From positions 1 through 64,000 of the forward strand of contig CAYURP010000010.1 of NCBI GenBank assembly GCA_964447175.1: DNA of 64,000 bases, given 5' to 3'. The position numbers and the translations under genes were made by a program. The stretch is from CAYURP01 sp964447175 (GTDB lineage: Bacteria; Zixibacteria; MSB-5A5; SM23-73-2). The stretch's first letter is position 1. Each line of letters starts with the position of its first letter. Of the stretch, positions 22,923 through 33,321 are shown piece by piece. A model generated the notes under the pieces. The model worked only from the letters and a program-made list of their open reading frames with translations. It had not been told where the DNA came from and searched no databases.

Positions 22923-25046
22923 CTATTCTTTTATTCCCAGAATGTCTAATATAAATGCGTATTCGAACGCCATTTCTTTTATTTGCTGGTACCGTCCCGA
23001 AACTCCTCCGTGACCAGCTCCCATGTTGGTTTTGAGCAGAAGGCGGTTATTATCGGTCTTCATTGCCCGGAGTTTGGCGGTCCACTTGGCAGGTTCCCAG
23101 TACTGCACCCGGGTGTCATTTAGGCCGGCTAAAATTAACATGTTAGGATATTCCTTGACCTGGACATTATCATAAGGCGAATAAGATAGCATATAGTCGT
23201 AATACTCTTTTTTGTGCGGGTTGCCCCATTCCTCATACTCGATTACGGTCAGAGGTATGCTGGGGTCAAGCATGGTGTTAATAAGATCCACAAACGGGAC
23301 GTCGGCAATAACTACCTTGAACAGTTCAGGCCGCATATTGACCACTGTGCCTATCGTAAGCCCCCCGGCGCTGATGCCACATATAACCAACTTCTCAGAA
23401 GATGTATATTTTTCGGTAATAAGATGTTCCGAAGTTGCGAGAAAGTCAGTGAAGGTGTTCTTCTTGTGCAGGAGTTTGCCATCATCATACCAGTAGCGTC
23501 CCATTTCACCTCCGCCCCGGACGTGAGTCATAGCGAAGATAAAACCCCGATCAAGAAGGCTTACCCGGTTGGAGGAAAAGTAAGGTTCGGTGCTTAAACC
23601 ATATGCGCCATAGGCATATAAGTAGAGTGGGTTGTTGCCATCCTTCACCATGCCTTTCCGGTATACCAATGAGATTGGAATACGAGTCCCATCATTGGCA
23701 GTGGCGAATATTTGTTCGGACTGATACTGTTCAGGATCATATCCGCCCAGAATCTCATCCTGCTTCTTAAGCTCTCGCTTTTTTGTTTTCATATTGTAAT
23801 CGAATACAGACCTGGGGGTAATAAAAGATGAATAATTAAAGCGCAGCAGTTGGCTGTTATAATCTGGATTGGATTCAGGCCAAAATGTATACACCGGCTC
23901 GGGAAATTCGACTCTATAGGTTTTGTTCGTGAAAAAATCCATGATCGTTATTTGCTTCAGACCGTTTTCCCGCTCATATAAGACCAGGAAGTCTTTGAAC
24001 ACCTCTATTTGATCAAGCTTTACTTTATCCCGGTGGGGGATTACTTCTTTCCAGTTTCTCTTGGATGGATTGGAAATGGGTGCCTGCATCAGTTTGAAAT
24101 TCTTGGCGTTGTCGTTGGTAACGATGTAAAATTTATCGTCATGATGATGCAGGTAGTATTCCATTTCCTGTTGCCGGGGATGAACCAGCTTGAACTTCCC
24201 GATTGGATCGTCAGCGTTCAGATAGTGTACCTCGGTGGTGGTCATGCTTCCCAGGTTGATGAACAGGTACTGCATGCTCTTAGACTTATCTATGGACAGG
24301 TAAAAAGCATCATCCGGCTCGTGATAGACCAGGACGTCATTTTCAACCTCATCGCCCAGCAGGTGACGATAAAGTTTATAAGGTCGCCAAGCTTCGTCGG
24401 GGATGGTATAGAAAAAAGTCTGGTTGTCATTAGCCCACTGAAACGAGGTGGAAACGCTGTCAATAACATCCGGAAAAAGCTCCCCGGTTTTAAGATCTTT
24501 GACCCGTAAAGTGTAGCGTTCGCCGCCCGTGGTGTCAAACGCATAAGCCAGAAGGTTGTGGTCAGGAGAGACTTCGTAGATGCCCAGATACATATAGTCC
24601 TTGCCCTGTGCCAGCTGATTGACATCCAAAAGGATCTCCTCTTCCGATTCAAGACTCCCCTTTTTACGGCAGTAGATTTTGTACTGTTTTCCCTTTTCAG
24701 TTCGAGAATAATAGTAATAGTCGTCTCGCTTGACTGGCACTGAAAGGTCAGTCTCCTTGATGCGGGCTACCATCTCCTGGTATAGCTTGTCCTGGAGTTT
24801 CTCAGTGGGCTTCATCACCGTTTCAGTATAGGCGTTTTCAGCCTTTAGATAGTCGATTACCTCAGGATTGTTTCGTTGACGCAGCCAGTAGTAGTTATCA
24901 ATTCTCTCCTGGCCAAACAAAGTGTCCACTTGGGGCTCAATTTTAGCTAATGGCGGACCTACCTCAGCCTGAATGTTACAGTAAACCACCAGGAGGCTCA
25001 ATACAACAATGAGCGCTAAGTGCAGGAGTCGTTGCTTTTTAAGCAT
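22923..25046 (-). CDS. Secreted prolyl oligopeptidase-family peptidase (S9A, oligopeptidase B-like)
   Basis: The frame is open from a GTG at 25091; an ATG at 25046 gives the best signal peptide (MLKKQRLLHLALIVVLSLLV) and is chosen. The N-terminal beta-propeller region (about residues 40-440) opens with DNYYWLRQRNNPEVIDYLKAEN, as in oligopeptidase B. The alpha/beta-hydrolase domain has Ser in GISAGG (574 in the longest frame), Asp in LNDTRV (659) and His in GAGHGG (694), a complete triad. Such enzymes cut short peptides after basic residues or proline. The signal peptide implies a periplasmic or outer location, unlike cytosolic E. coli PtrB. A promoter (TTGACT-17-TATTTT) lies upstream. Confidence 0.92.
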   Translation of the reverse strand: MLKKQRLLHLALIVVLSLLVVYCNIQAEVGPPLAKIEPQVDTLFGQERIDNYYWLRQRNNPEVIDYLKAENAYTETVMKPTEKLQDKLYQEMVARIKETDLSVPVKRDDYYYYSRTEKGKQYKIYCRKKGSLESEEEILLDVNQLAQGKDYMYLGIYEVSPDHNLLAYAFDTTGGERYTLRVKDLKTGELFPDVIDSVSTSFQWANDNQTFFYTIPDEAWRPYKLYRHLLGDEVENDVLVYHEPDDAFYLSIDKSKSMQYLFINLGSMTTTEVHYLNADDPIGKFKLVHPRQQEMEYYLHHHDDKFYIVTNDNAKNFKLMQAPISNPSKRNWKEVIPHRDKVKLDQIEVFKDFLVLYERENGLKQITIMDFFTNKTYRVEFPEPVYTFWPESNPDYNSQLLRFNYSSFITPRSVFDYNMKTKKRELKKQDEILGGYDPEQYQSEQIFATANDGTRIPISLVYRKGMVKDGNNPLYLYAYGAYGLSTEPYFSSNRVSLLDRGFIFAMTHVRGGGEMGRYWYDDGKLLHKKNTFTDFLATSEHLITEKYTSSEKLVICGISAGGLTIGTVVNMRPELFKVVIADVPFVDLINTMLDPSIPLTVIEYEEWGNPHKKEYYDYMLSYSPYDNVQVKEYPNMLILAGLNDTRVQYWEPAKWTAKLRAMKTDNNRLLLKTNMGAGHGGVSGRYQQIKEMAFEYAFILDILGIKE

Positions 25047-25397
25047 AAGGGTTACCATCCTTTCATTAAGTTTATTTTTTTGCATGCTCACTAATCTGAT
25101 AAATTAAAACTTATGATTGAAAATAAAATGCTATCCTGAGATAGTCAAACCTATTTTTTTAAATTAATTTCTTTTTTACTATTTCTGAAAAACAGAGTAT
25201 CTTTCAGCTAAAGATAATAAGATTTGAAAGGCAAATTTGAATTGAGACAGTTGCTTAGTACTCCAATTGAAATTGTGTTTTAGAGTTTAAGGAGTTGTTT
25301 TAGACATTGAAAATTAAACTTATTGAATTTTTTCTGGTCGTAATAGTAAAAACAAATACAATTCTTCATTTTGTTTAGATTACCAAGAAACTGTTAA
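25047..25397. other. A+T-rich intergenic region
   Basis: It holds the promoter at 25120-25148. The rest is A+T-rich with no hairpin repeat, no reading frame and no terminator that I can support. Confidence 0.5.
25120..25148 (-). promoter_or_regulatory. Promoter of the S9 oligopeptidase gene
   Basis: On the minus strand TTGACT (25148-25143) and TATTTT (25125-25120) are separated by 17 bases. The predicted start near 25113 leaves a short leader before the candidate starts at 25091, 25085, 25058 and 25046. Confidence 0.55.
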
Positions 25398-25886
25398 TCA
25401 GAATACGACTCTCCAGATAAAAATTCCAATCATTATACAGCCCAGTATGAACTTTACTAACCCTCCAAACAAAAATCCCAAAAAAGCGCCTGTGCCTGCC
25501 TTTAAAGCCTGGGTTTCCTTTTTACCCGCTAATAACTCGAAAAAGACAGCAAATAAAAAAGGAAAAATAACAATTCCCCAAACTCCTACAAAAATTCCAA
25601 GAATTAAACCAAGTATAGCTCCCATAGCTCCAGCTTTCCCTCCGCCCATTTTCTTCACTCCTAAATAATTGGCTAAATAATCAATAACTAAACTGAATAC
25701 GGTTAAGCCAGTGAAAACCAATATCAAATTGACCGTAATTTCCTTAAACCCCGTCAAAATCCCATATAAAATAGCCCCACCAAGAATAAGAGGAACTCCA
25801 GGAAGAATAGGTAGAAATATGCCAGTTAAACCAATTAACATAATTAAAAGCACAGCGATGAATATTAAAGCTTCTGAGAAATTCAT
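25398..25886 (-). CDS. DUF456 family membrane protein
   Basis: A 162-residue protein from the ATG at 25886, chosen because AGAGGAG lies seven bases upstream. It is almost wholly hydrophobic, with four to five segments, and shows the DUF456 pattern: LTGIFLPILPGVPLILGG at the N-terminus and GLILGIFVGVWGIVIFPFLFAVFFELLAG in the middle. The family is widespread and its function is unknown. It is a single gene, divergent from the subtilase gene. Confidence 0.9.
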   Translation of the reverse strand: MNFSEALIFIAVLLIMLIGLTGIFLPILPGVPLILGGAILYGILTGFKEITVNLILVFTGLTVFSLVIDYLANYLGVKKMGGGKAGAMGAILGLILGIFVGVWGIVIFPFLFAVFFELLAGKKETQALKAGTGAFLGFLFGGLVKFILGCIMIGIFIWRVVF

Positions 25887-26199
25887 TAATCGACTCCTCT
25901 TTAAAGATATCACTAATTAATTAATAATTAACAAAAACATCAAGATAATAATAAGTCAAAGCCTTCGGTTTTTTCTTATCCGTAATTTTTATATTTTCTC
26001 TTGCACAGGATCATCACTGCAAAATTACAATAAAATTTCAAATTCTACTTGACAGGTGAAAATAGAGGGCATATATTTAATTGGGTGGCAATCCTCTGGG
26101 GTAAAATTAGTTAGCATGAAGAGTTGTAGTTGAGGGAAAGCCAAGATAGGACCCTGATTTAGTGGGTTCCGGCTAATCTGAAGCCCAACCGAGGTACTT

Positions 26200-29100
26200 A
26201 TGTTTTTATGGCCTGGGGTAGTGGGTGATTTTACTGGGGGTAAGATCATCCAAAAAGGACCCTCATTTGTCGGTTGGGTAGTTCTGTTTTTTCACCTTCT
26301 TTTGTTTTTTATTTTTATATCCGGTTCATATGCTCGGGAATCTTTTCCACAATATGTAGAAGGTCAACTCATCATTAAATTTGCGGATAAGGTTACCCAG
26401 GGACAGAAAAAAGCACTGCATGCTCGCATAAATTCTGCTACCTTAAGGGAATTTCCCTTTATAGAGGCACAGCTAGTCCAGATCTCCGGGATGAGCGTAG
26501 AGGAAGCCATTAATCTATTTAAAGGCGATCCCCGGATTGTGTATGTGGAACCGAACTACATCTGGCATGCAGATATCGTATCTAACGATCCTGGTTTTGA
26601 TCTTCTCTGGGGAATGCATAATACCGGACAGACGGGTGGGAAGGCGGGTGCGGATATCGATGTGGTGGATGCCTGGAACATAAGCACCGGTGACTCGGTG
26701 ATAATAGGCGTGATTGACACGGGTGTGGATACGGCCCACGTGGATCTACGAGGTAACATCTGGACCAATCCAAATGAGATCCCCAACAACGGTATAGACG
26801 ACGACGGCAATGGTTATGTGGATGACATTCACGGCTGGGATTTTGTCAACTGGGACAACGGTCCTGTGGACGATAACGGCCATGGCACTCACTGTTCGGG
26901 CACCATAGCTGCGATGGGGGACAACTCTGTAGGCGTTGTGGGTGTGTGCTGGTCTGCGAGGATAATGGCATTGAAATTTCTGGATGCCAGTGGCAATGGG
27001 ACCACAGAGGATGCAGTTTTAGCAGTAGAGTATGCCACCAAGATGGGAGCCAGGTTGACCAGCAACAGCTGGGGAGGGGGGGGCTATTCCCAGGCATTAA
27101 AGGATGCTATTGATTCCTCCGGTGCACAGGGAATGTTGTTTGTGGCAGCTGCTGGGAATACCCGGAATAACAATGACGTGTATCCTTTTTATCCCTCCAG
27201 TTATGATCTGGATAACGTCATATCGGTGGCAGCTACTGATCATTTTGATAGTTTAACCCATGAGACCACCTGGGGTTCCAACTACGGTTTGACCTCAGTG
27301 GATCTGGCAGCTCCGGGAGTTTATATCTACAGCACAATTCCCGGAGACGGCTATGGATACAAAAGCGGTACCTCCATGGCTGCCCCCCATGTATCCGGAA
27401 CAGTTGCACTTATCTGGTCTGAGCACCCGCAGCTAATCCATTTCCAGGTGAAGGACCTGATTATGAATATGGTGGATCAAAATCCGGATCTAATTGACAG
27501 GTGCGTGTCAGGAGGACGTCTGAATGCATTTATGACCCTGGCGGAGCCGGATTCTGCTTCCCCGTCCACGATTTCTGATCTGACGGTGGTCAATACTGAA
27601 GCTACCCGTATAACCCTTTCCTGGACTGCTACTGGAGATGACTCAAGACTGGGCAGAGCATCCTACTATGATATCAGGTATTCTTTATCCCCCATAGACA
27701 GCAGTAATTTCAATTCAGCTTATGAAGCTTCAGGCGAGCCGGATCCCCAGATGGCTGGATTAACAGAGGCCTTTGTGATTACCGGATTGGATTTCAATAC
27801 CACTTATTACTTTGCGGTTAAAACTTATGACGAATGGAATAACTCCTCTGGTATTTCAAATTCACCCTGGAGCACCACTCTGGGTCCTCCAGATATTGAG
27901 GTGACTCCGGATTCTTTAAGCGATTCTATATTTGTCAATGGCAGTTCCACGCAAAAGCTGAACATCGCCAATCTGGAGCAGGGGGAACTTTTCTATGAAA
28001 TTGACGTGGAGTATCCGAAAAAGATGGATGTCTCGGGTGATATTATTTTTACTTCACAAAATTCGCCTTTTTTAGGGGAGGCGAATTTTAACCACGAAAA
28101 TAGTAATTTTACAGGGAAAATCGGATTTGATATGACAAGCTGGAAGGCGTCTACAAGAACTAAGGATGTGTTATTGGTTTACGCTGATGAGGGCGCCTCT
28201 GCTTTGAAGAGCATTTTACAAAGCTATTCAGATATAGGAGCAGTGGATTTGTGGTATGCCTCAAGCTCAGGTGGGATCATCCCTTCGCTTTCAGATCTTA
28301 AGGTTTATAATGTTGTGGTAGCCTGGAACAATCAAGCCTGGGAGGATATGCATGCGATTGGAGATGTTTTAGCCGATTATATTGATCAGGGTGGGGCGGT
28401 GGTGGCCATGGTTAATTGCTGGAGTGCGGGCACATACGCTTCCCGGGGCAGATATTTCGAAGAAAAAGGTTACAGCCCCTTTAAATCCCTGGGCGAGGCT
28501 CTTTTTGAACCTCGCATATTAGGCTGGTATGACCCCTTCCAAACCATAATGGATGGAGTGGATTCCTTGGCTATCAGGAGTTTCTATGATAACATTGTTC
28601 TCACAGACGGAGCATTGGAGGTGGCTCGTTGGGATAATGGTACACCTCTGGTAGCTTTTAACCCGCACACCGTGGCCATTAACATCTGGCCTGGAGATCG
28701 GTATTACTGGAGCGGGGATTTTCCCACCCTTATTCATAACGCTGTGAACTATGCGGCAAGCGGTGCCTTCTGGCTTTCCGCTTACCCTGATTCAGGAGAG
28801 GTAGCACCTTACAGTGATACCAACCTGGACGTTAATTTCAACGCCCTGAATTCGGAAGGGGAAGATTACCAGGGAACAATCTTCATCAAAAGCAATGATC
28901 CGGATGATAGTTTGATCTCGGTGAAGGTATGGTTACACGTTATAGACTCGCCGGACATTAAGCTGGATTCTGATTCTTTGGATTTTGGGATTACCTATAT
29001 AGGTTATCCTGAGAGCTTGCCTTTATTGGTTTCCAATGAAGGAACGGATCTCTTAAAGGTAACTCAAGTTTACCTGGAGAATGCTGAGCTTTCGGTAGAT

Positions 29101-31830
29101 ATATCTGATTTCGTTTTATCACCGGATGTGGATACAGTGGTGCATGTCACCTTTTCTCCCAATTCCGTGGGAAAGCTCCGGAGCCATTTGATTATAAGCT
29201 CTGATGATCCGGATGAATCGGCTTTGACAGTGACCTTACGAGGTGAAGGTCTGGTGTGTCCTGATATCCGGGTTGATCAGGATTCACTTGGGGCTGCTCT
29301 TTTTGTAAGAGAGATTTGGGTGGAGACATTGACCGTGGTTAATTCCGGAAGGAGTCCTCTTTACCTTGAGGTGAAACTGGATAATTTCGCTAATTCCTCT
29401 GAGTTGAGAGACAATCAGTTAGATACAAGTGTTTCCTCTTCGGTGAACCGTTATTCCATTGGGGAACTTTCGGGTACCACCGGGATGAGAAGTCTGGATT
29501 ATAATCCAAACTCTGTAAACACTTCTGGTCTTTATGAGGCAGGACAAGACGATTTTTCTGGAATTCAAGCCAGATCCGCCAAGGTATTAGCATCCTGGCC
29601 TGCTCCCAGTCCAATCCTGCATCCCTGGGGATTGGGTTTTGACGGGAGGGATGTCTGGATATCCGATCTTCGAAAAGTCATTGACAGTGAGGTAGACACC
29701 TTGGGTAACATGTTGTCCTGGTTTAGTTGTTCTGACTGGGCTGATGCCTGGCCAGCAGATATGGCCTGGGATGGTCAACATATCTGGCAGGTAAAAGTGG
29801 GCAGTTTGGGTGGAGATAATGGGATATTTCAGCTCGATCCGGTCAGTGGTGAAGTCTTGAATTCAATTCACGATCCAGCGCATAAGTGGGATGCTATTTC
29901 CCAGCGGGGCCTGGCGTATGATAAGAGAAAAGACGTTTTCTATGTAGGAGGCTGGAATCAGAATCGGGTTTACAAAATCAAAGGTTTGAGCTGGGACAAC
30001 CCCGGGGGAATTCTCAATTCCTTTTATTTCCCCGCTGTTTCAGGATTAGCCTGGCACCCGGAAGGAAGCCTGTGGATAGCGGTTAATGCGGGTGCGGACT
30101 ATATCTTCCAGGTGGATCCGGAAACAGGAGAGGTAATCAACCAGTTTTTAGCCCCTGGAGATGGCAGTGGCTATAACGGCGGTGGCTTAGCTCTGGATGG
30201 ACATGGTAATTTATGGTGCGTAAGTCAATCCACCCAGATGGTTTATCTGGTGGAGTCGGGAGTTCCAGCTTATACCTGGCTGGAGGTTTTTCCCTGGGCC
30301 TGCACCCTGGGAGTCGATGAGACCCAAAAGCTGGAAGTGAAATTCGATCCTGCCGGTCTTTCAGGTGGTGACTATTCAGGTGATATTAAAATTTTAAGTA
30401 ACGATTGTGACCAGCCTTATTTGACCGTTCCTGCCTGGTTTCACTTGATCGATCTACCTGATAGTACAATGCCCGGACCCGAGTGCACGCCGGTATTGGA
30501 TTCCATTGGACCCTGGAGCATTACAGGAGATGAAACCATAGAATTTACCGTTGAGGAGACCAACCAGTTAGAATTTACCTTATACGCTCACGATCCCAAT
30601 GAGGATTCCCTGTGCTATTTGGCTTTGGGCTTACCTGAGAGAGCCTGGTTTGATTCAATTTCCGGAAAGTTCTTCTGGATTCCCGACTACGGTGAGGTGG
30701 GCAAACATTACATACTGTTTATGGTTAGCGATGGGGCATTGTCCGATACGGCATATGTTACGGTCACTGTAACCAATGAAATTCTGAAGGTATTGGGACA
30801 CTATCCCGATTCATCTGAGGAGGATGTGTTAATCGATGCTGAGGTATCTATAAGACTGAGCGAGCCTATAAGTTTTAACCAGGAAAGTGTTGACAGCTTT
30901 TTTGAGGTGAGTAGCAGAATGAATGGGATATTAAGAGGTGTTTGTGAATATAATCATAGTGCCCGGGAGCTTAGCTGGTCTTTGATTTCACAGTCAACTA
31001 TGTTTCCTGCTCTGGATACCATTGTGGTTACGCTTTATGCTGGAATCAGAGACCTGGCCGACTCCGGGATGGCTCAGGATTATTCCTGGGAATTCTATAC
31101 TGGATTGGGAGTCTATCCGGGCAACACCAACAATGACCAGATCGTGGATCAGAGAGATATTTTAGCATTAGGTTTTTATTGGGGAGAGACTGGACCTTGC
31201 AGAAAAAAAGAATATCAAGATATGAGTTGGTCAATTAAACCTGTTCGCAGGTGCACTGCATACAGTCCCAAAACGAGATGGGAACCTGAATCTGCTGTGT
31301 ATGCAGATGCCAATGGTGACGGAGAAGTGAGCGGTAGTGATATCTGCGCTGTGAGTGCTAACTGGGACAGCACGGTTTCCGGCTCATCAAACAAATTACA
31401 CAAGGTTATTGATTTGTTTAAGGAAAATCATCAGGAAAACCTATCTATATTTGAGGAGATGTATAATGCTCTGATGGATTGTCCGGAATCAGAAGGGAAA
31501 AACCAGGTGATGGAATTCTTAGAGGAGGTGTTAGGGAAAAAGAACAAACCCACAAGATTTGAAGCTTATCAGAACTATCCCAATCCATTTAACGTTACCA
31601 CATTTATAAGGTATTCCTTGCCCGGGGATTTTAGGGTCAGGATCACAATCTTTAACATCCAGGGTCAAAAAGTCAAACAGCTGGTAGATGAACATCAATC
31701 TCCAGGATACAGAAGCGTGGTCTGGGATGGAAAGAACCAAAAAGACCAAGAGGTTGCCAGCGGAGTCTATTTCTACCGAATACAGGCGGACGACCTGGTC
31801 AGCACAAAAAAGATGCTTCTGTTAAAGTAA
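26200..31830 (+). CDS. Giant secreted subtilisin-like protease with C-terminal FlgD-like sorting module
   Basis: A 1876-residue protein. A hydrophobic signal segment lies at 25-44; the first 24 residues are atypical, so the true start may be downstream. An inhibitor-like propeptide (about 50-120) precedes the S8 domain with D173 (VIDTGVD), H228 (GHGTH), oxyanion N320 and S392 (GTSMAAPH). Then follow a fibronectin type III-like domain (about 455-560), repeated ASPM/SPD-2/Hydin-like beta domains, a propeller-like stretch (about 1130-1365), a cadherin-like domain, a dockerin-like pair of Asp motifs (about 1650-1725) and a C-terminal module beginning YPNPFN and ending GVYFYRIQADD...KMLLLK, as in FlgD-like/type IX-like sorting domains. 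The role is probably degradation of extracellular protein. Confidence 0.93.
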   Translation: MFLWPGVVGDFTGGKIIQKGPSFVGWVVLFFHLLLFFIFISGSYARESFPQYVEGQLIIKFADKVTQGQKKALHARINSATLREFPFIEAQLVQISGMSVEEAINLFKGDPRIVYVEPNYIWHADIVSNDPGFDLLWGMHNTGQTGGKAGADIDVVDAWNISTGDSVIIGVIDTGVDTAHVDLRGNIWTNPNEIPNNGIDDDGNGYVDDIHGWDFVNWDNGPVDDNGHGTHCSGTIAAMGDNSVGVVGVCWSARIMALKFLDASGNGTTEDAVLAVEYATKMGARLTSNSWGGGGYSQALKDAIDSSGAQGMLFVAAAGNTRNNNDVYPFYPSSYDLDNVISVAATDHFDSLTHETTWGSNYGLTSVDLAAPGVYIYSTIPGDGYGYKSGTSMAAPHVSGTVALIWSEHPQLIHFQVKDLIMNMVDQNPDLIDRCVSGGRLNAFMTLAEPDSASPSTISDLTVVNTEATRITLSWTATGDDSRLGRASYYDIRYSLSPIDSSNFNSAYEASGEPDPQMAGLTEAFVITGLDFNTTYYFAVKTYDEWNNSSGISNSPWSTTLGPPDIEVTPDSLSDSIFVNGSSTQKLNIANLEQGELFYEIDVEYPKKMDVSGDIIFTSQNSPFLGEANFNHENSNFTGKIGFDMTSWKASTRTKDVLLVYADEGASALKSILQSYSDIGAVDLWYASSSGGIIPSLSDLKVYNVVVAWNNQAWEDMHAIGDVLADYIDQGGAVVAMVNCWSAGTYASRGRYFEEKGYSPFKSLGEALFEPRILGWYDPFQTIMDGVDSLAIRSFYDNIVLTDGALEVARWDNGTPLVAFNPHTVAINIWPGDRYYWSGDFPTLIHNAVNYAASGAFWLSAYPDSGEVAPYSDTNLDVNFNALNSEGEDYQGTIFIKSNDPDDSLISVKVWLHVIDSPDIKLDSDSLDFGITYIGYPESLPLLVSNEGTDLLKVTQVYLENAELSVDISDFVLSPDVDTVVHVTFSPNSVGKLRSHLIISSDDPDESALTVTLRGEGLVCPDIRVDQDSLGAALFVREIWVETLTVVNSGRSPLYLEVKLDNFANSSELRDNQLDTSVSSSVNRYSIGELSGTTGMRSLDYNPNSVNTSGLYEAGQDDFSGIQARSAKVLASWPAPSPILHPWGLGFDGRDVWISDLRKVIDSEVDTLGNMLSWFSCSDWADAWPADMAWDGQHIWQVKVGSLGGDNGIFQLDPVSGEVLNSIHDPAHKWDAISQRGLAYDKRKDVFYVGGWNQNRVYKIKGLSWDNPGGILNSFYFPAVSGLAWHPEGSLWIAVNAGADYIFQVDPETGEVINQFLAPGDGSGYNGGGLALDGHGNLWCVSQSTQMVYLVESGVPAYTWLEVFPWACTLGVDETQKLEVKFDPAGLSGGDYSGDIKILSNDCDQPYLTVPAWFHLIDLPDSTMPGPECTPVLDSIGPWSITGDETIEFTVEETNQLEFTLYAHDPNEDSLCYLALGLPERAWFDSISGKFFWIPDYGEVGKHYILFMVSDGALSDTAYVTVTVTNEILKVLGHYPDSSEEDVLIDAEVSIRLSEPISFNQESVDSFFEVSSRMNGILRGVCEYNHSARELSWSLISQSTMFPALDTIVVTLYAGIRDLADSGMAQDYSWEFYTGLGVYPGNTNNDQIVDQRDILALGFYWGETGPCRKKEYQDMSWSIKPVRRCTAYSPKTRWEPESAVYADANGDGEVSGSDICAVSANWDSTVSGSSNKLHKVIDLFKENHQENLSIFEEMYNALMDCPESEGKNQVMEFLEEVLGKKNKPTRFEAYQNYPNPFNVTTFIRYSLPGDFRVRITIFNIQGQKVKQLVDEHQSPGYRSVVWDGKNQKDQEVASGVYFYRIQADDLVSTKKMLLLK

Positions 31831-31896
31831 TGGATTAGAATTTCGTAACGGAAAGCCTTCAATGTATAATTGGATGTCTTTTTAAGAATGATTTTC

Positions 31897-31920
31897 GTAG
31901 GTCGGGCACCTTGCCCGACC
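31897..31920 (+). repeat. GTAG-headed hairpin (GTCGGGC stem), copy 2
   Basis: GTAG then GTCGGGCACCTTGCCCGAC on the plus strand, the inverted counterpart of 10433-10456, also followed by a TTTCAC flank. Confidence 0.75.
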
Positions 31921-31960
31921 ACGATTTCACGCTCTACCAGAGTTCTCTAACTGAGACTTC

Positions 31961-32096
31961 TGAAACAGCCCCTCTGGCAGAGCCCAGTCCGCAGGATATT
32001 GGAAATGGGTATTCAATTTAAAGGGATTGCCACGCCCTTCGAGCCCGCAAGGACAAAGAACCACGTAGGGTAGACCAGTGGCCTCTGCCACTGGTC
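31961..32096 (-). repeat. Dispersed repeat element D, copy 2 (inverted)
   Basis: Contains CCAGTCCGCAGGATATTG, GGGATTGCCACGCCCTTCG, AGCCCGC and the hairpin GTAG-ACCAGTGGC-CTCT-GCCACTGGT (32070-32096), in reverse order to 10509-10625. The perfect 10-bp hairpin lies 11 bases beyond the rlmH stop and could act as its terminator. Confidence 0.7.
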
Positions 32097-32107
32097 TTGA
32101 ACTCTAT

Positions 32108-32584
32108 TTATTTATGGTATTTATCCCCGCTGATTATTGAAAATGCACGGAAGATCTGCTCGGATAATACTAATCTGGATAATTGATGAGTCAGGGTCAT
32201 CCGGGATAAAGAAAGCTTGAACTGGCAGTTTTTTACTATCTTATCGGATAAGCCCAAGGGTCCACCGATGATGAACACAAAATCGCTTTTTCCTGTGTTT
32301 AGCTTGTCCCTTAAAAGATTAGCTAATTCCTCTGAGGAAAGTGTTTTGCCTGAAACATCTAATACTATTCTATAAGAATCGCTGCTTAAATATTTAAAAA
32401 TTCTTTCTGCTTCCTTGTCCAGAATCAATTCCCTTTCTTTTTTCTCATCTATTTTTTCATCTTTTATTACATTAAAGTCTAAATTCACCTGGTATTTTTT
32501 GAGAAGCTTCTGGTAGTGCTTGATTCCCTGAGTAAGCCAGTCATATTTATTTTTCCCTACGACTACTAAATTTATTTTGATCAT
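32108..32584 (-). CDS. rlmH: 23S rRNA pseudouridine-1915 N3-methyltransferase RlmH
   Basis: A 158-residue SPOUT methyltransferase. It shows the family's N-terminus MIKINLVVVGK, the Glu-rich centre and the knot signature FVFIIGGPLGLSDKI followed by LSLSRMTLTHQLSRLVLSEQIFRA and the C-terminal YHK. It methylates the pseudouridine at position 1915 of 23S rRNA in the assembled ribosome. Length is normal. It is the last gene of a minus-strand housekeeping block; 165 bp separate it from the gene upstream. Confidence 0.96.
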   Translation of the reverse strand: MIKINLVVVGKNKYDWLTQGIKHYQKLLKKYQVNLDFNVIKDEKIDEKKERELILDKEAERIFKYLSSDSYRIVLDVSGKTLSSEELANLLRDKLNTGKSDFVFIIGGPLGLSDKIVKNCQFKLSLSRMTLTHQLSRLVLSEQIFRAFSIISGDKYHK

Positions 32585-32749
32585 ATTCGATCAATAATAA
32601 GCATAAAGAGCTATTGTAAAGGCTTGTCGATCACAGTAGAGAACTTCCGCATTTCACTGGGATTTTTAGCAACCTTTCGGATCTGTCCATGAAGAACCGA
32701 ATGTTACATTTGTTTGAAGGTTTGTAAATGTACATTTCAGAAGCCTTAT

Positions 32750-33160
32750 TCACAACTTCATCTCAGCTACTCTGTAGCAAATTACTCCATTAATTTCGTA
32801 CCTACGCATGACATAGATGCCATCTGAATATTCCCATTCTACTATCAATCCGCTGGCATCTTTACCCATAACCTCCACTGTAAGGGCTTTTCCTCGAATC
32901 GCAAGGACTTCATCTGCAGGGGTTCCGATGGTAATACCCATTCCCCGACTTTTTCTTTCGAATGTAGTCTCTTGGCTTGTACTTGATTTGGGTTTTGCTC
33001 CTGCAGTTTCAGTTGAAGTAGTTGTTTCGCTGACTGATTTTTCAGATTCATCAGATTTCCTGCTGCAATTTTGACTAATGTTAAAAACGATGACCAAGAA
33101 ACCAATAAAGATAGTATAGATAAAAACTTGGATCCAGCTCTTCGCTCTTTTCTTTTCCAT
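32750..33160 (-). CDS. Unknown single-pass membrane protein with BamE/SmpA-like C-terminal region
   Basis: A 136-residue protein with a basic N-terminus, one hydrophobic segment (about 10-30), a Ser/Thr/Lys linker (about 32-70) and a C-terminal domain from GITIGTPADEVLAIRG to the end. GxPxxEVxxxxG followed by beta strands resembles the SmpA/OmlA (BamE-like) fold. This is a pattern resemblance, not an identification. AGAAGGGA lies eight bases upstream of the ATG. The function is unknown. Confidence 0.75.
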   Translation of the reverse strand: MEKKRAKSWIQVFIYTIFIGFLVIVFNISQNCSRKSDESEKSVSETTTSTETAGAKPKSSTSQETTFERKSRGMGITIGTPADEVLAIRGKALTVEVMGKDASGLIVEWEYSDGIYVMRRYEINGVICYRVAEMKL

Positions 33161-33281
33161 AGTATGTTCCCTTCTTTCAAAACCTTATCTTCTCCAGTTT
33201 ATGAATAAACTAGATCACCTCTTTCCTTATGTTCTAGTTTCTGTGCAAGGATAGAAATTGGGTATCGTTTTTATTACAAAT

Positions 33282-33304
33282 CGCAACCTGAAGGTTGCGG
33301 CTAC
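33282..33304 (-). repeat. GTAG-headed hairpin (CGCAACC stem), copy 1
   Basis: The minus strand reads GTAGC-CGCAACCTT-CAGGTTGCG. A second copy differing at one base is at 52803-52825. Confidence 0.75.
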
Positions 33305-33321
33305 TATGTCCGGACTTTTGG

